Part shown: positions 41,111-50,886 of the stretch, piece by piece
How the letters are laid out: each line of letters begins with the position of its first letter
Numbering within the stretch: the first letter of the stretch is position 1
Assembly: GCA_019421365.1 (NCBI GenBank)
Contig: JAHZFJ010000016.1
Coordinates: 20,079-84,078 of the forward strand
Length of the DNA stretch: 64,000 nt
Reading direction: 5' to 3'
Source: Lachnospiraceae bacterium
GTDB taxonomy: Bacteria > Bacillota > Clostridia > Lachnospirales > Lachnospiraceae
Notes under the pieces: generated by a model
What the model saw: the letters and a program-made list of their open reading frames with translations, nothing else
Told to the model about the DNA's origin: nothing
Databases searched by the model: none
Made by a program: the position numbers and the translations under genes

Positions 41111-44100
41111 CTATTCTTCATCATCAGATGCGAACACGAAGTCCTCATCATCATCTGCTATTAACACTGACTCTAAATCTCCATCCATATCATCAATATT
41201 TGCAGCAATTACATCATCATCTTCACCTAAGTCATCTGATAATGTTAATTCTTCTGCAACATCACTATCAAGTTTTACTGAACGATATCTCTTCATACCT
41301 GTACCAGCTGGTATAAGCTTACCGATGATAACATTTTCCTTAAGACCGATTAATGGGTCAATCTTACCTTTAATAGCTGCTTCTGTAAGAACCTTAGTAG
41401 TTTCTTGGAAGGAAGCTGCTGATAAGAATGAGTTTGTAGCAAGCGATGCTTTCGTAATACCAAGCATTACTTGTTTACCTTCTGCTGGCTGTTTACCTTC
41501 TGCAGTAAGTTTTTCATTGATTTCATCATAGTCAAGAATATCTACTAATGTTCCAGGTAAATAATCTGTATCGCCATTTTCTTCGATACGAATCTTCTTT
41601 AACATCTGACGTACAATAACCTCAACGTGCTTATCATTGATTTCTACACCTTGTAAACGGTATACACGTTGTACTTCTTGTAGCATGTAATCTTGTACTG
41701 CACGAACACCCTTAATCTTAAGGATATCATGAGGATTAACACTACCTTCTGTTAACTCGTCACCAGCTTCAAGGATTTGGCCTTCAGTAACTTTAATTCT
41801 TGAACCGTAAGGGATAAGATATGCCTTAGATTCTCCTGTTTCACTGTTTGTTACGATAACTTCACGTTTTTTCTTCGTATCACTGATTGTAACAGTTCCA
41901 CCGAACTCTGCGATAATAGCAAGACCTTTTGGCTTTCTTGCTTCGAAAAGTTCCTCGACACGAGGAAGACCTTGTGTGATATCGTCACCGGCAACACCAC
42001 CAGTATGGAAAGTACGCATTGTAAGCTGTGTACCTGGTTCACCGATTGATTGAGCAGCGATAATACCAACTGCTTCACCTACTTGTACTGGCTCACCAGT
42101 TGCCATGTTCGCACCATAACACTTAGCACATACTCCAATATGAGAACGGCAAGTTAAGATTGTACGAATCTTTAATTTTGCATCATATCCAGCATCAACT
42201 ATTTCTTTTCTGTTAACAATTCTTGCTGCACGTTTTGGTGTAATCATATGATTTGCTTTAACAATTACTTCACCATTATCATCGCAGATTGTTTCACAAG
42301 AAAATCTACCTGTGATTCTTTCTTCTAAGCTTTCAATTACTTCTCTACCATCTGTAAACGCTTTAATCCACATACCTGGGATTTCTTTACCTTCTTGACA
42401 GTCAAGTTCACGGATAATTAAATCTTGTGATACGTCAACAAGACGACGAGTTAAGTAACCTGAATCGGCTGTACGTAGGGCTGTATCGGAAAGACCTTTA
42501 CGAGCACCATGTGCAGAGATGAAGTATTCCAGTACGTCAAGACCTTCACGGAAGTTTGACTTGATAGGAAGTTCGATTGTTCTACCTGATGTATCTGCCA
42601 TCAAACCACGCATACCAGCAAGCTGTTTAATCTGCTTATCGGAACCACGGGCACCAGAGTCAGCCATCATGAAGATGTTGTTGTATTTATCAAGACCAGT
42701 AAGAAGCGCTTCTGTAATTTCATCATCGGCTTCCTTCCAAGTTTCAATAACAGCTTTATATCTTTCTTCTTCTGTCATAAGACCACGACGGAAGTTCTTA
42801 GCAATAACTTCTACAGTAGCTTCTGCTTCGTCAATAATTGTTTTCTTTCTTTCAGGTACTGTCATGTCAGAGATAGAAACTGTCATGGCTGCACGAGTAG
42901 AATATTTATAACCAAGAGATTTGATTGCATCAAGAGTTTCAGCAGTGTTTGTAGCACCGTGAGTATTGATACATTTCTCAAGGATTTGTTTTAATTGTTT
43001 CTTACCAACATGGAAATCAACTTCTGGTTTTAAGAAGTTTTCATCATTACTTCTATCTACAAAGCCAAGATCTTGACTTAAGATTTCGTTGAAGATAAAA
43101 CGTCCTAATGTAGATTCAATCATTCTTGATTCTTCTACACCATCTTTGTTGATACCAGTTCTCTTTACTTTAATTCTAGCATGAAGAGTGATTGCACCAT
43201 TCTCATATGCTAAGATTGCTTCGTTAATACTTTTAAAGCAGTGTCCTTCTCCCATATCACCAGGTCTTTCCTGTGTTAGGTAGTAGATACCAAGGACCAT
43301 ATCCTGTGAAGGAACGGCAACAGGACCACCATCAGATGGTTTCAATAAGTTGTTTGGTGAAAGTAATAAGAAACGACATTCTGCTTGTGCTTCTACTGAT
43401 AATGGTAAATGCACGGCCATCTGATCACCATCGAAGTCGGCGTTGAACGCTGTACATACAAGTGGGTGAAGTTTGATTGCCTTACCTTCTACAAGAATTG
43501 GTTCGAATGCTTGGATACCAAGTCTATGAAGAGTAGGGGCACGGTTAAGCATTACTGGATGTTCTCTGATAACTTCTTCTAATACATCCCATACTTCTGT
43601 TTGAAGTCTCTCAACCATCTTCTTAGCAGATTTAATATTATGAGCAGTTCCTCTTGCAACTAACTCTTTCATTACGAATGGTTTGAATAACTCAATTGCC
43701 ATTTCTTTAGGAAGACCACATTGATAAATCTTAAGTTCTGGTCCTACTACGATAACGGAACGTCCTGAGTAGTCAACACGTTTACCAAGTAAGTTTTGAC
43801 GGAAACGTCCTTGCTTACCTTTTAACATATCAGAAAGAGATTTAAGTGCACGGTTACCTGGTCCAGTTACTGGACGTCCTCTTCTACCATTATCGATAAG
43901 GGCATCAACAGCTTCTTGTAACATTCTCTTTTCATTACGAACGATAATGTCTGGTGCACCAAGCTCTAATAATCTCTTAAGACGATTATTTCTATTAATA
44001 ATTCTTCTGTATAAATCGTTCATATCAGAAGTTGCGAATCTACCACCATCAAGTTGAACCATAGGTCTTAAATCTGGTGGGATTACTGGTACTGCATCAA

Positions 44101-44803
44101 GAATCATCCATTCTGGTTTATTGTTTGATTCTCTAAATGCTTCAACAACTTCTAATCTCTTAATAATTCTAGCTCTCTTTTGACCAGTTGAATCTTTCAA
44201 ACCTTTTTTAAGTTCTTTTGATTCTTTCTCTAAGTCAATTGCTTGAAGAAGTTCTTTAACTGATTCGGCACCCATACCTACACGGAAACGGTTACCGTAC
44301 TTATCATACGCTTCTTTATATTCTTTTTCATTTAATACTTGTTTGTATTGTAATTCTGTATCACCTTTATCAAGTACGATATAAGATGCAAAGTATAATA
44401 CTTTTTCAAGTGTTCTTGGTGATAAGTCAAGAACAAGACCCATTCTACTTGGTATACCTTTAAAATACCAAATATGCGATACTGGTGCAGCAAGTTCGAT
44501 ATGTCCCATTCTTTCACGACGTACACTTGCTTTTGTTACTTCAACACCACAACGATCACATACTACACCTTTGTAACGGATCTTCTTATATTTACCACAA
44601 TGACATTCCCAGTCTTTGTTTGGTCCAAATATTTTTTCACAGAATAAACCATCTTTTTCTGGTTTTAATGTTCTGTAATTGATTGTTTCAGGTTTTTTAA
44701 CTTCGCCTCTAGACCACTCAAGAATCTTTTCTGGAGAAGCTAATCCGATTTTTATCGCATCGTATGTCATTTCTGAAACATTTTCATTGCTTATATCTGA
44801 CAT
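41111..44803 (-). CDS. rpoC: RNA polymerase beta-prime subunit
   Basis: This is the catalytic clamp subunit of RNA polymerase. The N-terminal zinc site is in CHCGKYKKIRYKGVVCDRCG. The catalytic Mg site NADFDGD is at residues 454-460, and the second zinc site uses CRSHIGVCAKCYG. The bridge-helix and trigger-loop regions are intact. It ends in an acidic tail (DDDEDFVFASDDEE). The length of 1230 residues is typical of clostridia. The ATG has GGGAG ~10 nt upstream. The gap to rpoB is 229 bp and holds two hairpins. Confidence 0.98.
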   Translation of the reverse strand: MSDISNENVSEMTYDAIKIGLASPEKILEWSRGEVKKPETINYRTLKPEKDGLFCEKIFGPNKDWECHCGKYKKIRYKGVVCDRCGVEVTKASVRRERMGHIELAAPVSHIWYFKGIPSRMGLVLDLSPRTLEKVLYFASYIVLDKGDTELQYKQVLNEKEYKEAYDKYGNRFRVGMGAESVKELLQAIDLEKESKELKKGLKDSTGQKRARIIKRLEVVEAFRESNNKPEWMILDAVPVIPPDLRPMVQLDGGRFATSDMNDLYRRIINRNNRLKRLLELGAPDIIVRNEKRMLQEAVDALIDNGRRGRPVTGPGNRALKSLSDMLKGKQGRFRQNLLGKRVDYSGRSVIVVGPELKIYQCGLPKEMAIELFKPFVMKELVARGTAHNIKSAKKMVERLQTEVWDVLEEVIREHPVMLNRAPTLHRLGIQAFEPILVEGKAIKLHPLVCTAFNADFDGDQMAVHLPLSVEAQAECRFLLLSPNNLLKPSDGGPVAVPSQDMVLGIYYLTQERPGDMGEGHCFKSINEAILAYENGAITLHARIKVKRTGINKDGVEESRMIESTLGRFIFNEILSQDLGFVDRSNDENFLKPEVDFHVGKKQLKQILEKCINTHGATNTAETLDAIKSLGYKYSTRAAMTVSISDMTVPERKKTIIDEAEATVEVIAKNFRRGLMTEEERYKAVIETWKEADDEITEALLTGLDKYNNIFMMADSGARGSDKQIKQLAGMRGLMADTSGRTIELPIKSNFREGLDVLEYFISAHGARKGLSDTALRTADSGYLTRRLVDVSQDLIIRELDCQEGKEIPGMWIKAFTDGREVIESLEERITGRFSCETICDDNGEVIVKANHMITPKRAARIVNRKEIVDAGYDAKLKIRTILTCRSHIGVCAKCYGANMATGEPVQVGEAVGIIAAQSIGEPGTQLTMRTFHTGGVAGDDITQGLPRVEELFEARKPKGLAIIAEFGGTVTISDTKKKREVIVTNSETGESKAYLIPYGSRIKVTEGQILEAGDELTEGSVNPHDILKIKGVRAVQDYMLQEVQRVYRLQGVEINDKHVEVIVRQMLKKIRIEENGDTDYLPGTLVDILDYDEINEKLTAEGKQPAEGKQVMLGITKASLATNSFLSAASFQETTKVLTEAAIKGKIDPLIGLKENVIIGKLIPAGTGMKRYRSVKLDSDVAEELTLSDDLGEDDDVIAANIDDMDGDLESVLIADDDEDFVFASDDEE

Positions 44804-44948
44804 TTATCTGGCACTCCCTTCGTTCATCTGTGTAAGGACTTTACTGTAAACAGTAAATTTCCGTCCCAATGTCAATTAATTTCAAGTACTTCTTGACGTT
44901 CTTGTAGCCTACCCGTCTGCAACTAGATGTGCTACAATACACCAAAAG

Positions 44949-44980
44949 CTATATCTATGAATAATTATTCTGAGATATAG
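44949..44980 (-). other. Hairpin 2 between rpoB and rpoC
   Basis: CTATATCT pairs with AGATATAG, with an inner GAATAA/TTATTC stem, followed by CTTTTGG on the minus strand. It lies 2 nt after hairpin 1. Confidence 0.55.
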
Positions 44981-44982
44981 GC

Positions 44983-45017
44983 ACATCAAAACAAGCAGTT
45001 ACTGCTTGTTCTGATGT
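44983..45017 (-). other. Hairpin 1 between rpoB and rpoC
   Basis: A 16-bp stem (arms 44983-44998 and 45002-45017, one G-T pair) has a 3-nt loop. It begins 15 nt after the rpoB stop and has no T-run. It may be an RNase or pause site that sets the RpoB:RpoC ratio. Confidence 0.6.
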
Positions 45018-45032
45018 ATATACTTCTATCTC

Positions 45033-48000
45033 TTATTCTTCAAATTCTTCATCACCACTAAGATCGATGTCTTCTTCTGTATCAAAACCGTCGAATACAG
45101 TTCCTTCTTCATCATCTAATGAAGTTTCTGTGAAACCTGCATCAGTAAATGGTTCGTCATCAAAGCGGAAATTGTCTTCTCCTTCGATTAATGGAGTTAA
45201 GTCTTCTTCACCGAAATCGATTGTTTCTGTCATTTGAATCTCGTCACCGTTTTCATCAAGTACAGTTACATCAAGTGCAAGTGATTGTAATTCCTTAAGA
45301 AGTACCTTGAAGGATTCTGGAATACCAGGTTCTGATATATTCTCACCTTTAATGATTGCTTCATAAGTCTTAACACGACCAACAACATCATCTGATTTAA
45401 CAGTTAAGATTTCTTGTAATGTGTAAGCAGCACCATAAGCTTCTAGTGCCCAAACTTCCATCTCACCGAATCTCTGTCCACCGAATTGTGCTTTACCACC
45501 AAGTGGCTGTTGTGTTACTAATGAGTAAGGACCAGTAGAACGTGCATGGATCTTATCGTCTACCAAGTGGTGAAGTTTCAAGTAGTGCATGAAACCAACT
45601 GTAACTGCGCCATCGAAGTATTCTCCTGTACGACCGTCACGAAGTCTTACCTTACCATCTCTATTAATTGGAACACCTTCCCATTCTTTACGGTAATCCT
45701 TATTATTTTCAAGGAATTCCATAGTTTCTGGATTAAGTGTATCTTTGTGTTTGTTATAGAATTCTTCCCATGAAGTATTAACATAATCGTTAGCAAGTTC
45801 AAGAGTATCCATGATATCAAACTCGTTAGCGCCATCGAATACTGGTGTAGATACTTTGAATCCAAGTGCTGTAGCAGCAAGACTTAAGTGGATTTCAAGA
45901 ACCTGACCAATGTTCATACGTGAAGGCACGCCTAGTGGGTTAAGAACGATATCAAGTGGACGACCATTTGGTAAGAATGGCATATCTTCTGCTGGTAATA
46001 CACGGGAAACAACACCCTTGTTACCATGTCGACCGGCCATCTTATCACCAACTTGAATCTTTCTCTTTTGAGCAATGTAAACACGTACTGTTTCATTAAC
46101 TCCTGGAGATAATTCGTCACCGTTTTCTCTAGTGAATACTTTAGCATCAACGATGATACCAAATTCACCATGAGGAACACGAAGTGAAGTATCACGTACT
46201 TCTCTTGCTTTTTCTCCAAAGATTGCACGAAGAAGTCTTTCTTCTGCTGTTAATTCAGTTTCACCCTTAGGTGTAACTTTACCAACAAGGATATCTCCCG
46301 CACGTACTTCCGCACCAATACGGATAATACCTCTTTCGTCAAGATCTTTCAATGCGTCATCACCAACACCTGGGACATCTCTTGTGATTTCTTCAGGTCC
46401 TAGTTTTGTATCACGTGATTCTGCTTCATATTCTTCAATATGGATTGATGTATAAACATCTTCCTGTACTAATCTTTCACTCAAAAGTACCGCATCTTCA
46501 TAGTTGTAACCTTCCCAAGTCATGAAACCGATAAGAGGGTTTTTACCAAGAGCTAATTCACCTTTTGAAATAGATGGGCCATCTGCGATAACTTGACCAG
46601 CCTTAACTCTATCACCTTTGAACACAACTGTTCTTTGGTTTAAGCAGTTACTTTGGTTACTTCTAAGGAATTTAGAAACTTTATATACGTCTCTTGTTCC
46701 ATCGTCGTTCTTTACAATGATTTCTGTTGCTGTTGCCTTTTCTACAACACCATCTTTATTAGAAACAACACAGTTACCAGAGTCAACAGCAGCCTTGCTT
46801 TCCATACCAGTACCAACAACAGGTGATTCTGTAATTAATAGTGGAACGGCCTGACGTTGCATGTTGGATCCCATTAGGGCACGGTTCGCATCATCGTTTT
46901 GAAGGAAAGGAATCATTGCTGTTGCTACGGAGAATACCATCTTAGGAGATACGTCCATTAAGTCGATCTTAGATTTTTCAAACTCGGAAGTTTCTTCTCT
47001 ATAACGACCTGAGATATTACTACGTACAAAGTAACCATCATCATCTAATTCTTCATTTGCTTGTGCTACTACGTATTTATCTTCTTCATCAGCTGTTAAA
47101 TAAACAACTTCATCTATTACTCTTGGATTCTTAGGATCAGTTTTGTCAAGTTTTCTATATGGAGCTTCTACGAAACCATATTCGTTGATTCTCGCATAAG
47201 AAGCAAGTGAGTTGATAAGTCCGATGTTTGGACCTTCAGGAGTTTCGATAGGACACATTCTACCGTAATGAGTATAGTGAACATCTCGAACCTCGAATCC
47301 TGCTCTATCTCTTGATAAACCACCAGGTCCAAGTGCAGATAAACGTCTCTTATGAGTTAATTCACTAAGAGGGTTGTTCTGATCCATGAACTGTGACAAC
47401 TGTGAACTACCAAAGAATTCTTTGACAGCAGCTGTTACAGGTTTAATATTAATTAATGATTGTGGAGATACTACTTCTAAATCTTGTGTAGTCATTCTTT
47501 CACGAACAACACGTTCCATTCTTGAAAGACCAATTCTATATTGGTTTTGAAGTAACTCACCAACCGCTCTAATTCTTCTGTTTCCTAAGTGATCTATATC
47601 ATCATCTGTTCCAATACCATGCTCTAAATGCATGTTGTAATTAATAGAAGCAATGATATCGTCCTTAGTAATATGTTTAGGAATTAACTCATTGATGTTT
47701 TTCTTAACAGCAAGGATAATATCTTCATTGTTTGAATTTTCATCTAAGATTGCTTTTAATACTGGATAATAAACATCTTCAGTAATACCTAATTCTTCTT
47801 TGTCTACATCAACATATGCTGCTAAGTCTACCATTAAGTTAGAGAGTACTTTAACATTACGTTCTTCTGTTTGAATCCAAACATATGGTACGCCAGCATT
47901 TTGAATCTCTACTGCAAGTTCTTCTGATACAAAAGTTCCTGCTTCAGCAACTACTTCACCAGTTTCCATGTTTACAACATCTTCTGATAAAGTAAATCCA

Positions 48001-48869
48001 GTGATTCTGTTCTTAAGAGCTAATTTCTTATTGAATTTATAACGACCAACTTTAGCAAGATCATATCTTCTAGCATCAAAGAACATACTGTTAATTAAGC
48101 TTTCAGCACTTTCAACTGAAAGTGGTTCACCTGGACGAAGCTTTTTATAAAGTTCTAATAAACCATCTTGGTAGTTATCTGAGGTATCTTTTGTGATACT
48201 TGCAAGAATTTTTGGTTCTTCACCAAATAAATCTAAAATTTCTTGGTTTGTACCAAATCCAAGCGCACGAATAAGAACCGTAATAGGTACTTTTCTGTTT
48301 CTATCTACACGAACATAGAAAACATCGTTTGAGTCTGTTTCATACTCTAACCAAGCACCCCTATTAGGAATAACTGTAGATGAATATAATTCTTTACCGA
48401 TCTTGTCGTGTCCTACTGCATAATAGATTCCAGGGGAACGTACTAACTGGCTAACGATAACACGTTCAGCACCATTAATAACGAATGTACCTGTTTCTGT
48501 CATTAAAGGTAGGTCACCCATGAAAATATCATGTTCATTAATCTCGTCGTTTTCTTTGTTATGAAGTCTGACTTTTACTTTAAGTGGTGCGGCATAGGTA
48601 GCATCTCTAACCTTACACTCCTCAATTGAATACTTAACATCATCTTCGCATAAAGTAAAATCAACGAACTCTAAACTTAAGTGTCCGCTATAATCTGCGA
48701 TAGGAGAGATGTCTTCCAAGACCTCGTATAGTCCTTCTTCTAAGAACCATCTGTAAGAGTCTTTCTGTACTTCAATGAGATTAGGCATATCAAGTACTTC
48801 TTTTTGCTTTGAGTAACTCATTCTCATGCCGTTACCAACTTTAATTGGACGTATTTTATTTTTATCCAT
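45033..48869 (-). CDS. rpoB: RNA polymerase beta subunit
   Basis: This is the second catalytic subunit of RNA polymerase. The rifampicin region reads FGSSQLSQFMDQNNPLSELTHKRRLSALGPGG and has the wild-type Asp, His, Arg and Ser residues of sensitive enzymes. Other blocks are GNKGVVS and EMEVWALEAYGAAYTLQEILTVKSDD. The length is ~1278 residues. I start at MDKNKIRPIKVG because AAGGGGTG lies 9 nt upstream; a GTG four codons earlier lies within that site. The C-terminus is acidic. It has its own promoter (48963-48991) rather than reading from rplJL. Confidence 0.98.
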   Translation of the reverse strand: MDKNKIRPIKVGNGMRMSYSKQKEVLDMPNLIEVQKDSYRWFLEEGLYEVLEDISPIADYSGHLSLEFVDFTLCEDDVKYSIEECKVRDATYAAPLKVKVRLHNKENDEINEHDIFMGDLPLMTETGTFVINGAERVIVSQLVRSPGIYYAVGHDKIGKELYSSTVIPNRGAWLEYETDSNDVFYVRVDRNRKVPITVLIRALGFGTNQEILDLFGEEPKILASITKDTSDNYQDGLLELYKKLRPGEPLSVESAESLINSMFFDARRYDLAKVGRYKFNKKLALKNRITGFTLSEDVVNMETGEVVAEAGTFVSEELAVEIQNAGVPYVWIQTEERNVKVLSNLMVDLAAYVDVDKEELGITEDVYYPVLKAILDENSNNEDIILAVKKNINELIPKHITKDDIIASINYNMHLEHGIGTDDDIDHLGNRRIRAVGELLQNQYRIGLSRMERVVRERMTTQDLEVVSPQSLINIKPVTAAVKEFFGSSQLSQFMDQNNPLSELTHKRRLSALGPGGLSRDRAGFEVRDVHYTHYGRMCPIETPEGPNIGLINSLASYARINEYGFVEAPYRKLDKTDPKNPRVIDEVVYLTADEEDKYVVAQANEELDDDGYFVRSNISGRYREETSEFEKSKIDLMDVSPKMVFSVATAMIPFLQNDDANRALMGSNMQRQAVPLLITESPVVGTGMESKAAVDSGNCVVSNKDGVVEKATATEIIVKNDDGTRDVYKVSKFLRSNQSNCLNQRTVVFKGDRVKAGQVIADGPSISKGELALGKNPLIGFMTWEGYNYEDAVLLSERLVQEDVYTSIHIEEYEAESRDTKLGPEEITRDVPGVGDDALKDLDERGIIRIGAEVRAGDILVGKVTPKGETELTAEERLLRAIFGEKAREVRDTSLRVPHGEFGIIVDAKVFTRENGDELSPGVNETVRVYIAQKRKIQVGDKMAGRHGNKGVVSRVLPAEDMPFLPNGRPLDIVLNPLGVPSRMNIGQVLEIHLSLAATALGFKVSTPVFDGANEFDIMDTLELANDYVNTSWEEFYNKHKDTLNPETMEFLENNKDYRKEWEGVPINRDGKVRLRDGRTGEYFDGAVTVGFMHYLKLHHLVDDKIHARSTGPYSLVTQQPLGGKAQFGGQRFGEMEVWALEAYGAAYTLQEILTVKSDDVVGRVKTYEAIIKGENISEPGIPESFKVLLKELQSLALDVTVLDENGDEIQMTETIDFGEEDLTPLIEGEDNFRFDDEPFTDAGFTETSLDDEEGTVFDGFDTEEDIDLSGDEEFEE

Positions 48870-48962
48870 TGACGTTTTCACCCCTTGAAATTTTTATATG
48901 AATGTGCTATAATCAACACATATTCGATTTAAAGCACAAGACACCACAATAGTGCATTTTTC

Positions 48963-48991
48963 ATGTTAGCATATATATTATAACTTGTCAA
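48963..48991 (-). promoter_or_regulatory. Predicted rpoB promoter
   Basis: TTGACA, a 17-bp spacer and TAACAT on the minus strand, ~95 bp before rpoB. Right beside the -35 is a hairpin (AACACCC/GGGTGTT) with a T-run on the plus strand. The rest of the 413-bp gap to the DUF2089 gene is AT-rich, with no gene seen. Confidence 0.75.
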
Positions 48992-49016
48992 CACCCTTTT
49001 TGGGGTGTTTTTTTGT
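48990..49016 (+). terminator. Plus-strand terminator abutting the rpoB promoter
   Basis: AACACCC pairs with GGGTGTT around TTTTTG, followed by TTTTTT on the plus strand. No plus-strand gene ends here. It could stop antisense transcripts leaving rpoB. Confidence 0.55.
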
Positions 49017-49282
49017 ATACTTTTATACACTATTCAAGTCTATTAGTCACACTATCTAAAGTTAGTATTAACTTTATTATTACTACCTTGTTATTTGTCT
49101 ACTAATATGTTATTCTTCTTATTATATAGAAGAAACATCTGTTTATTTAATTTAATAAATTATTTTTTTCTTATTGCATCACTGGTATCTTTATACAGTA
49201 AAATAGCATTCAATATTTAAGTATTCCCCATTTTTTACAGTTTCATAAGTAAATAACTAAATTAAACGAAAGGTTGATTCAT

Positions 49283-50014
49283 ATGCATACAGAAATTATT
49301 GGTCATTGTCCTATATGTAACGAAAAACTAATTGCAACACGCCTTACTTGTAAACATTGCGGTCTGGAATTAACAAACGATTTCTCCCTAAGCAAATTCA
49401 ACTATCTTGCTTATGAGGACTTACAGTTCATCGAGTATTATCTCAAATGTCGAGGAAATCTAAAAGAGTTGATGCAACAATTAGGCTTATCTTATCCTGC
49501 CGCAAAGAAACGACTTGACCAAGTATTAGAGCGACTAGGATATTCAACTGCTTATTCTGACACATATAATATAGAAGTAATTGTCGAAACTCTTCCTATA
49601 TATAAGGATGAAAGTTTAGCAACAAAGAAGATCAAAACCAAACTCAACGAATCAAAGGGGCTAGCAGATATAAGCTTAACCAACAATAAAACTTTCTCAA
49701 TCTATTATGAGGAGTTCGGAAATGGCATCTATGCTTCTAACCTTCCTAAAGGTAATCTATTAACTTGGAAAGCCTTCGATTGCGCTATAGAACTACTTAA
49801 TAAGACAGGTGGAAGAGCTTCAAAAGGAAATACGATGAAGTCAAAACTCGGCGAAGAGCACCTCACATTAGATACGATAGAAGGATACGTCGCGCACAAA
49901 GCATACGGCGTAGCACTTGGTGAATCCGTACTACGCCGCATCTCTGCACTTTCTTCTATATTGGAATGGTGTGGTTTATGTAAAAATGGCTACGGATACT
50001 TAGAGCTCATATAA
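49283..50014 (+). CDS. DUF2089 family protein (zinc ribbon plus helix-turn-helix)
   Basis: The 243-residue protein starts with a zinc ribbon (Cys9, Cys12, Cys23, Cys26 in CPIC and CKHC). A helix-turn-helix-like region with YEDLQFIEYYLKCRGNLKELMQQLGLSYPAAKKRLDQVLERLGY follows, the DUF2089 pattern. The C-terminal ~120 residues are unrecognised. A DNA-binding regulatory role is plausible but unproved. The ATG has AAAGG ~9 nt upstream. It faces the SGNH hydrolase gene and ends 7 bp from it. Confidence 0.8.
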   Translation: MHTEIIGHCPICNEKLIATRLTCKHCGLELTNDFSLSKFNYLAYEDLQFIEYYLKCRGNLKELMQQLGLSYPAAKKRLDQVLERLGYSTAYSDTYNIEVIVETLPIYKDESLATKKIKTKLNESKGLADISLTNNKTFSIYYEEFGNGIYASNLPKGNLLTWKAFDCAIELLNKTGGRASKGNTMKSKLGEEHLTLDTIEGYVAHKAYGVALGESVLRRISALSSILEWCGLCKNGYGYLELI

Positions 50015-50021
50015 CCACTAC

Positions 50022-50768
50022 CTATAGATTAATCATTTCATTAATACACTGTTTAATTACATCAATACCTTCTATCTCTGCTTCTTTAGGGATGAAGGTA
50101 TTTTCGCGAATATCCTTTTTGAATAAGAATGAATAGATTACTGCTGATAATAAATACCGTCCGTAAATCATGTCCATATGAAACCCATCTCTACATAAGG
50201 ATCTCTCCCCTAATTCATAACGGAATGGTGCCTTCTTTCTTACAGATTGTATAACATCTCCACTAGGTATTAAACGTAATCCAGTTTTTCTCGCCGCTTC
50301 TTCATAGCAATCGCTTAACTGATTATACATCTGTTGTTGATCACAGTTATATCTAGGAAACTCTCCATGATCACTATCTTGTTCATATGCCCATGTTTTT
50401 TGTAATAAACATTCTGCACCTGGAGCTTTAGATTTAACATAATCTAATAATTGTTCTAAATAAGGAAAATATGTTTCTTTTATTCCACTATCATGACTTG
50501 CTTGTTGCGTTATTATATAGTCCCAATCATCTTCCACTAACATTTCATTAATTGATACATAACGTTCTGTTGATACACCATTCTCTTCATACATGTAATC
50601 TTTTGCTTCTGCTTTAACATTGTTCCAATGTCGTTCTAAAGAACAACCCCCTATATATAGATTGACTGCCTTTAATTCAACACCACCAGCCTTTGCCAAA
50701 TCATGAAGATAATAAAAACTATCTTGTGTAAAACTGTTTCCGATTGCTAGTACTTTAATCTCTTTCAT
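50022..50768 (-). CDS. SGNH-fold hydrolase, DUF4886 type
   Basis: The 248-residue protein has the SGNH esterase block I (VLAIGNSFTQDS), with Ser at ~12, and block V (DGFHMDMIYGRYL), with Asp and His. It belongs to the DUF4886 group often found in polysaccharide utilisation loci, where members probably remove ester groups. There is no signal peptide, so it is cytoplasmic. It lies 118 bp after the GH3 gene on the same strand and may act on the same sugar. The substrate is unknown. Confidence 0.82.
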   Translation of the reverse strand: MKEIKVLAIGNSFTQDSFYYLHDLAKAGGVELKAVNLYIGGCSLERHWNNVKAEAKDYMYEENGVSTERYVSINEMLVEDDWDYIITQQASHDSGIKETYFPYLEQLLDYVKSKAPGAECLLQKTWAYEQDSDHGEFPRYNCDQQQMYNQLSDCYEEAARKTGLRLIPSGDVIQSVRKKAPFRYELGERSLCRDGFHMDMIYGRYLLSAVIYSFLFKKDIRENTFIPKEAEIEGIDVIKQCINEMINL

Positions 50769-50886
50769 CTCTTTATTGTTTCCTTTCTTTTTTCTATATT
50801 AATTAGGCCGACGATACAAAAATGTCTCGCCGACCCGATAATGAACTTTATTAGATATAGTCTGTAACCCAATGCAGATTGCTTTT

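Noticed and set aside
41128..46854. ORFs on the opposite strand or in shifted frames of rpoC and rpoB
   Set aside because: They are frame shadows of two universal genes.
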